DNA of 64,000 nucleotides from Lineus longissimus (Eukaryota; Nemertea; Pilidiophora; Heteronemertea; Lineidae), in NCBI RefSeq assembly GCF_910592395.1, contig NC_088321.1, positions 1,862,001-1,926,000 on the forward strand, read 5' to 3'. The notes below the pieces were generated by a model. It saw only the letters and a program-made list of their open reading frames with translations, ran no database searches and was not told where the DNA came from. Every line of letters starts with the position of its first letter. Position 1 is the stretch's first letter. A program made the position numbers and the translations under genes. Below, piece by piece: positions 58,891-64,000 of this stretch.

Positions 58891-59248
58891 ATCATGTACT
58901 GTTCAGCTGATAGTTAACTAGCTCAGTGTAGTGAGTGAATTAGGCCCCATTAAAAATTGTTTGTTTATCATCCCTGCCTGCTTCACTCATTTCGCCTGCA
59001 TCCAAATGTCATCTTATTATATAATTTCAGAGGTCAATTACCTAATTCACACTTCACGCAGATAAGAAAAGTGGTATTATGGGAAAATGGATTTCGTTGC
59101 GTTTCTGATAAAATTCCTTGTCTGATGACACTAAATATGTTTGTTTTGGTAATTTTGACACCAGTTATTCATCTTTTTGAATGAAGAAACACGCACTGTC
59201 AAATTACTGCTCATCAAATATTGTCCTAGGTAATTTAAGTCCACGTAC
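58890..59248. other. No recognisable feature
   Basis: Unique AT-rich sequence with a 75-codon frame of no recognisable family. Confidence 0.5.
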
Positions 59249-59584
59249 TTGAAAGTGATACTATGATGTGATTTACAACTTTGCGGAAATACGTCCGTTT
59301 TTAATTGTTGATCACAAATGTAAAGCTCAAATTTTCCATTTTTGATTAGATTTATTATAAAATCGCTGAATGTAAACCACCGCGACCGCGAAAATGTTCA
59401 TGTTGTGACGTCATCAACGAAAACGGCATCGAAGCGAGCCGTCCGGGCGGGATTAAACCATCAATTTCTAGAAAATGCGCATTTCGATTCGAAAACCTTA
59501 CCGATTTATGAGAAAGTGACGTAGTCATTTGTCAAAAACAGCTAAAACATTATATGGTGAAATTTGACACGAGTTACCCTTTAA
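59249..59584 (+). mobile_element. TTAA MITE, family C
   Basis: TTGAAAGTGATACTATGATG (left TTAA mutated) to GAGTTACCCTTTAA. Confidence 0.9.
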
Positions 59585-59599
59585 GCTTTGGAGGCGTTG

Positions 59600-60515
59600 G
59601 GCTCCTGTTAAATTGTAGATCTGTATTGTGTTTGTTGTTGTCGACGTGTCCTGGAACAAGTTTGGCATCCCCCAGATGAATGGTAAATGATAAATGTCAT
59701 TTGTATCGCGCCTCAAAGCGCCCCTCTCCACCTGTCGAAAAAGTAGCGTTTTTAACTGACTCTTGAACTGTTCAATGCCTGTCTGTGCCCTGAGGGCTGG
59801 TGGCAGTTTATTCCATAGGCACGGCCCGCAGCTGGAAAAACGGCGCTCACCGTACCTAGTTTGTGTCCTTCTTGCTTCTAGCAGATTAAACCCAGAGGAT
59901 GCTCTGGTGATCCTTCTTTGAGGGGTCGCAGTTAAAAGTTCTTTTAGGTTCACAGGACCTAGTCCATTTACCGACTTATAGACCGTGAGTTGAATCTTAT
60001 ACTCGATAGCATTCCGCGAAGTTACTATTTATAGCTCACAAGGTCATTTGCATAAGATATTGATGACGTTTTAGTCACGTGACAGTCGGACATCGACACT
60101 TATTTCTACGCATTTGAGCTTATTTCAAAGTCAATTATCTTTGACCCTGCATTGTTTTTAGCATGAATGATACCATAGAGTCAGAGAGAGAAATATTCAG
60201 AACAATTATGTAGTATTTCCAACACTCGGACATGTGCCAGATTGAATCTAACTGCCCTAGTTAGAAAGCCTGAATCCATTACGAAACCACATGTTTGTCT
60301 GACATTGCCTGTAATTCAGCGATGTGGAAATAGAGGGCAGCAGCTGCAGTGACGTCATCTTCGCGGAATGCTATTCGCGACCTGATGGGAAGCCAGTGTA
60401 AGTCTATAAGAAGAGGTGTAATGTGTGCCGTGTAATATATGCCGTGCACAAGCTAACTCTCTTGTAATATCCGAACCTGGAAGCGTATGAAACAGTCTGG
60501 TTATCCTACATGATT
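59600..60515 (-). pseudogene. LINE (CR1/L2-like) reverse transcriptase C-terminal fragment, split by a MITE
   Basis: Minus strand reads HITPLLIDLHWLPIRSR before the MITE and IEYKIQLTVYKSVNGLGP after it, then YGERRFSSCGPCLWNKLP and FKSQLKTLLF. LHWLP-(I/V)-x-x-R-I-x-YKI and ERRFS-x-x-x-P-x-LWN-x-LP are the usual tail of CR1/L2-type retrotransposon polymerases. It is 5'-truncated with a frameshift near 60440. Confidence 0.88.
60009..60371. mobile_element. 363-bp TA-target MITE, copy 2, inside the LINE
   Basis: Same ends and length as 56784-57146, TA flanks at 60007-60008 and 60372-60373; removing it and one TA restores the LINE frame (RSR|IEYK). Confidence 0.95.
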
Positions 60516-60705
60516 TGTAACTCCGGTGTGACAGCGGATATAGTCCCCCTGGAGTCATAGTCCGGTAGCATTGTATTTGACCAATTAAGCAGCATGATCT
60601 ATTGTACCACTAACCCTAACCAAAACATTTAGCAATGCGGGCTATTGTTACACGGACTATCAGCCCTAGGACTACTATCCCCGTCACACCTGGCCTGAAA
60701 CAAGC
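60515..60705. mobile_element. Foldback element, about 75-bp arms
   Basis: CCGGTGTGACAGCGGATATA... ATAGTCCGGTAGCA pairs with GCTATTGTTACACGGACTAT... TCCCCGTCACACCTGG; the centre holds ACCACTAACCCTAACCA. Confidence 0.75.
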
Positions 60706-60775
60706 TCCAGATCAAGCGCATATATGCACCTGTGTGCATGTAGACATCTGGAAATGTACGGAAGACCAAATTAGG

Positions 60776-61185
60776 CAGGTTTCGCAAGCTTACATTTTAC
60801 GTTTACGTTTACGATTACGATTTGATGACATCCTGACGCAAAATTTGGCGCCGACGGAGGACCTGACGCAATGACGCCATCGACTGAGGTGTGGCTTCCC
60901 GTTCGGCTGAAAATCCTTTGATCTATCACTCAGGTTTAACCACCGCTAAATTACATATATGCACCATGCATTCTTCTTGAAATTATGAGAATATATAGGT
61001 AATATACTCGTATAAGAGTGTCTAAAATTCGAATTGAATCCATTCATCACAAGCTATAAGACTGGGCTTTGACTAAATCGTAATTTCACTTACGCGTAGC
61101 GAGCGATTTACGCGTAAAAAAATCCCGTTGAGGCTCTTCGAAAACGTAAACGTTTACGGAAAACGTAAGCTTGCGAAACCTCACT
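60776..61185. mobile_element. MITE with GGTTTCGCAAGCTTAC ends
   Basis: AGGTTTCGCAAGCTTAC at the left and GTAAGCTTGCGAAACCT at the right; subterminal TTTACGTTTACG and CGTAAACGTTTACG. No coding capacity. Confidence 0.85.
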
Positions 61186-61242
61186 GTTTTGACATTTCAG
61201 TCACTTTATCTTCGTGATAACAATGTACCGGGGACAAGTCAA

Positions 61243-61484
61243 TGGCTGATATGAATAAAGTCTAGCAAATGCTTTTACTTCAATTTTGTACAGAAAGGCC
61301 AAGTGTAAATGTACATGTAGTTTTAGATAAAAGCATTTACTACTCTTTATTCATATCACCCAATGGCTCATATGAATAAAGTCTAGCAAATGCTTTTACT
61401 TCAGTTTTGTACAGAAAGGCCAAGTGTAAATGTACATGGAGTTTTAGATAAAAGCATTTGCTAGTCTTTATTCATATCACCCAC
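61243..61484. repeat. Tandem pair of palindromic elements
   Basis: Two copies (about 61246-61358 and 61369-61484) of ATATGAATAAAGTCTAGCAA... paired with TTGCTAGTCTTTATTCATAT; about 28-base inverted arms. Confidence 0.88.
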
Positions 61485-61489
61485 TGTCA

Positions 61490-62244
61490 GTAGAAATAAC
61501 CGAGTTGTTGTACACTCCTTACATTGTCATTTTCTTGTCTATTTATGTTCATTTCAATAATTACATTAAAATCCTTGTATCATTTGACATGTCATTTTTC
61601 CTTGAGTTGTGTTGCGTGCAGAGGATTTGCTCATGTTGGAACGATACTTCTATTACCAGTTGATAGCTGTTGCATCCATTGCTGGACGAGTGTCTCGGTC
61701 TACGTAGATTGTGGGATTGCACCATTCTCCCCTCTTGGCTTCCAGCAGTTGGGACCGGTGTAACATCTGTTGTTGTTCCCCATGTTTCAGTGTTTCCAAA
61801 CAATAGGCAGCTAGAGAGACCATGACTTTTCAATAGGGGGGATACACAGAAAAACTCGTCAATCTATTTTTGAGCGTTCCCAAACAATGAGGGGAAACAC
61901 TCAAAAACAGAAACACTCAAAAACATTACACCGGTATTTTCAGTTCTGTGGTTAAATATGACATTGGGCAACTCAAGTTTGTTGCCGCCCCCAAGTGTAA
62001 ACTCCGGTCGTCTCACGGATCAATTGGCACATTCAGTGAAGGAATTCTGTCAGGACTTCATTCTCATAATGAACAGATTTGCTCGTTGTGACTGGAGGTG
62101 TCCACAGAATTCATGGGGCAAACTCGGAGGCTTCCCCGCAGGGAATTCTCATGCAAATTAGTTACATAACTGAAAAAATGTAACATGCACAACCGTGGCT
62201 CTGTGTTGTATATCAACTGGGGAGGGATTGGCAGTTGGCTTTGA
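61490..62244. other. No recognisable gene or repeat
   Basis: Unique sequence ahead of the tentative small gene; frames here lack motifs and splice support. Confidence 0.45.
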
Positions 62245-62303
62245 CGTGGTACGCATGCGCCTGGCTTCGCCCGTCTTCAGTCCAGCCGCCATGTTGTCCA
62301 AAT
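62245..62303 (+). promoter_or_regulatory. Promoter-like stretch with NRF1- and YY1-like motifs
   Basis: ACGCATGCGCCT (NRF1-like GCATGCGC) near 62250 and GCCGCCATGTTG (YY1-like, reverse of CAACATGGCGGC) near 62286, just ahead of the small gene's ATG. Such pairs are common in TATA-less housekeeping promoters of animals. Confidence 0.35.
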
Positions 62304-62346
62304 ATGTCTTCACAATTTGCTCCCACAAAAACCAAAAATAATCACG
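62304..62346 (+). CDS. Small gene exon 1
   Basis: ATG at 62304, donor CACG|GTAAGA; 14 codons plus one base. A short overlapping upstream frame starts at ATG 62291 within the YY1-like motif. Confidence 0.4.
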
Positions 62347-63945
62347 GTAAGAACATATAAAAACTCTAAATTTCCACCCAAACTTTTAGTTTACAACACG
62401 AGTATCACATTCAGTTGTTTAATTAGTTTCAAAAGTCGACTGAGTTCACATATTTTGGGTTTGAACATTGGTAATTTTCGGGACTTGCGCCGCGTGGTAT
62501 TTGTAATATGTAATGATCAGGAGAACAAAAACCAAGAATTGAAATTTATTTTTTGACTTTGATAAGAATGATCGTAGCTCCTACTTTTGTAAATATCATT
62601 ATATCAGAAGAAGAATTTTATCAGTAAATTAATATTTAACTCTCCGTCAGTTGAACGCTCTATGAAATGTACAGCACTTAGTAGGATTGAATTCTGCCAT
62701 CCATGCGCCTGTGAACGAGGTTCTTCGTCGATGTGCCCTTTGTCCAGTACATCACACACAATAAGTCCACACCGAGCTTAAACCTGAGGGCGAGCTTGTG
62801 GGTCATGTTGATTATCATCGTTAAATCCATGTTTTGGGTACCGTGCTGATTGAATGTATAAATTTGCTCTTGGTAAAACTTTTTCACCCATGAAATTAAG
62901 TTTGACACAAATTCTTAGGTTGACGTATCCGACATGGATTACATAACCATAGACCAGCATTGAATAAAAGGCCTACCGGATTATATCCCCACCATTTGTT
63001 TACTGTGGTTTTTGGTGTGGCCTTCCAATGTTTTGTGCACAATAACGCATTTCCACTTTTATATTTGTACAGAAGTTATACGTCGTGTATTAGAGACGTG
63101 TCGCTGTCACGAATCCGTGTTTTCCAGGCGGAATTCGACCATTCTGAAATCACTTCAATGTTGACAGATTGCACAGGCACCTGGATGTTATAATGAAATG
63201 AGCGTAGTTTCTGAAAATAAATCTGAATCTGAATTATTTCTACTTGGAGTAGATTGTCCGAAAATAGAAATAACCAAAATGGCCATTGCATTTTAATAAC
63301 TTTTCTCCTGAGTACTTGGATTGTTCCAGCCTCTGTTGTTTTACAGTTCAGTACATGCCTTGCTCACATTGGCGATTTAGATGTCTTTTTTTGTAGGCAA
63401 CGCGGCAAATGCTCCGGAATACGAATCTCTTGCTCTGGACTTTTGCAGTTTGAGGCGAAACGTCAGTGACTTCTTGTCCGCTTATAGACCACCTGCAATA
63501 ATAAATTTCGGCCATTTTGAAAAGGCCGTTTTCACAGGCAACGTTTGTTCACTAGGACATAAAAGTAAAAATAGACAAGCTTAATCAAGCAATTTACTTG
63601 AAGCTGCCCATGCCTTTCAAAGTTCATGATAATTTGAATGCTTTTGATGATGATTTGATTTTAAAAATGATTTATTTCGTGGTAAACTGACGCCGCCTGT
63701 GAAAAGGTCTCTTCAAAATGGCCGAAATTTATTTTCATATTCGGTCTATTGTTTTTCAGGACCCATATCGCTCCAGTGATGTTGATTTTCCTCAAGTCAA
63801 ACAGTGGTGAGATGCCATTAGACTTGATTTGTACAGGTGTAGTACGTCTTACCTACGTGACCTATGCTGCCGTATTTTAATCTCTCGTTTTATTTTGTAT
63901 ATTTGCAGGTCCTTCATGTCCGAGTTGAACAAACCAACGCCATGA
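62304..63945 (+). CDS. Tentative small four-exon gene, 63-residue protein of unknown function
   Basis: Exons 62304-62346, 63397-63461, 63760-63806 and 63909-63945 join in frame (192 nt). Junctions: CACG|GTAAGA, TTTTTGTAG|GC, AAAC|GTCAGT, TTTTTCAG|GA, CAGTG|GTGAGA, ATTTGCAG|GT. GTCAGT donors are used twice in the M13 gene, so this donor type is acceptable here. The product starts MSSQFAPTKTKNNHG, has YESLALDFCSLRRN in the middle and ends MSELNKPTP; it is hydrophilic with no signal peptide or membrane span. I do not recognise the family. Support is three consistent phases and a promoter-like sequence just upstream; against it, each exon is short and chance assembly is possible. If exon 2 is not spliced at 63461 it reads on to a stop at 63584. 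Confidence 0.4.
62560..63250. other. Intron 1 of the tentative small gene, nothing recognised
   Basis: A 76-codon minus-strand frame at 62678-62908 (starts MSNLISWVKKFYQEQ) has no family I know and no splice support. Confidence 0.4.
63397..63461 (+). CDS. Small gene exon 2
   Basis: Acceptor TTTTTTTGTAG, donor CGAAAC|GTCAGT. Encodes NAANAPEYESLALDF and CSLRRN. A hairpin MITE lies downstream. Confidence 0.4.
63499..63735. mobile_element. Hairpin MITE inside the tentative small gene
   Basis: AATAAATTTCGGCCATTTTG + TTTTCACAGGC pairs with GCCTGTGAAAAGG and CAAAATGGCCGAAATTTATT; arms of about 38 bases. Confidence 0.78.
63760..63806 (+). CDS. Small gene exon 3
   Basis: Acceptor ATTGTTTTTCAG, donor CAGTG|GTGAGA. 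Encodes DPYRSSDVDFPQVKQ in phase. Confidence 0.4.
63909..63945 (+). CDS. Small gene exon 4
   Basis: Acceptor TATATTTGCAG; encodes WSFMSELNKPTP and TGA at 63943-63945. Confidence 0.38.
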
Positions 63946-64000
63946 TGAAAGCCTTACGTATGACTACTACAATGTTTTAATTGACACGAATGCCATTCGA

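Noticed and set aside
59525-59953. A host gene for the 142-codon minus-strand frame
   Set aside because: Its motifs are those of a LINE reverse transcriptase tail, and it is truncated and interrupted.

Overview
This is animal nuclear DNA: multi-exon genes with GT-AG introns, almost no free intergenic coding space, and introns packed with minisatellites, MITEs and SINEs. The tRNA-derived SINEs, the CR1/L2-like LINE tail and the invertebrate-type double B-box protein point to a marine invertebrate or invertebrate deuterostome. Several minisatellites begin exactly at a 5' splice site. I recall intronic minisatellites of that kind being described in amphioxus under the name 'mirages', so a lancelet is my best guess, but it is an inference with moderate-to-low confidence.

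Layout. (1) 1525-28597, plus strand: a WD-repeat gene of the WDR49/WDR64 family, cut at its 5' end by the window edge. I can join 24 exons in one frame (990 residues and a stop). (2) 28598-33790: the 3' flank of that gene and a gene-poor, repeat-filled interval. (3) 33812-53687, plus strand: an M13 (neprilysin-like) membrane metallopeptidase, 15 coding exons, 784 residues, with all expected zinc and substrate motifs. (4) 37864-40361, minus strand: a two-exon double-B-box (TRIM-like) gene of 686 residues that lies wholly inside intron 1 of the M13 gene. (5) 53700-62200: no convincing host gene; it holds a 1.7-kb tandem array, several MITEs and a 3' LINE fragment carrying a nested MITE. (6) 62304-63945, plus strand: a tentative four-exon gene for a 63-residue protein behind a promoter-like stretch with NRF1- and YY1-like motifs.

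Repeats. The commonest element, about 25 copies, is a MITE with pogo/Tigger-type ends (CAGTRGAACCTC, TA target) whose internal 18-bp motif has expanded in tandem in several copies. Two TTAA-target MITE families, a 363-bp TA-target MITE, a long-hairpin MITE, a foldback element holding a SINE, and tRNA- and 5S-like SINEs fill much of the rest.

The most unusual signal is the link between tandem duplication and splice junctions. In at least four introns the array starts at the real donor and repeats it (8 extra GTAAGT-type donors in one case, 4 extra GTGAGC in another). One acceptor plus exon start is triplicated, and two decayed exon copies lie just upstream of their parents. The genes do not form an operon or an obvious pathway; the relation between the M13 and B-box genes is positional (host and nested gene).
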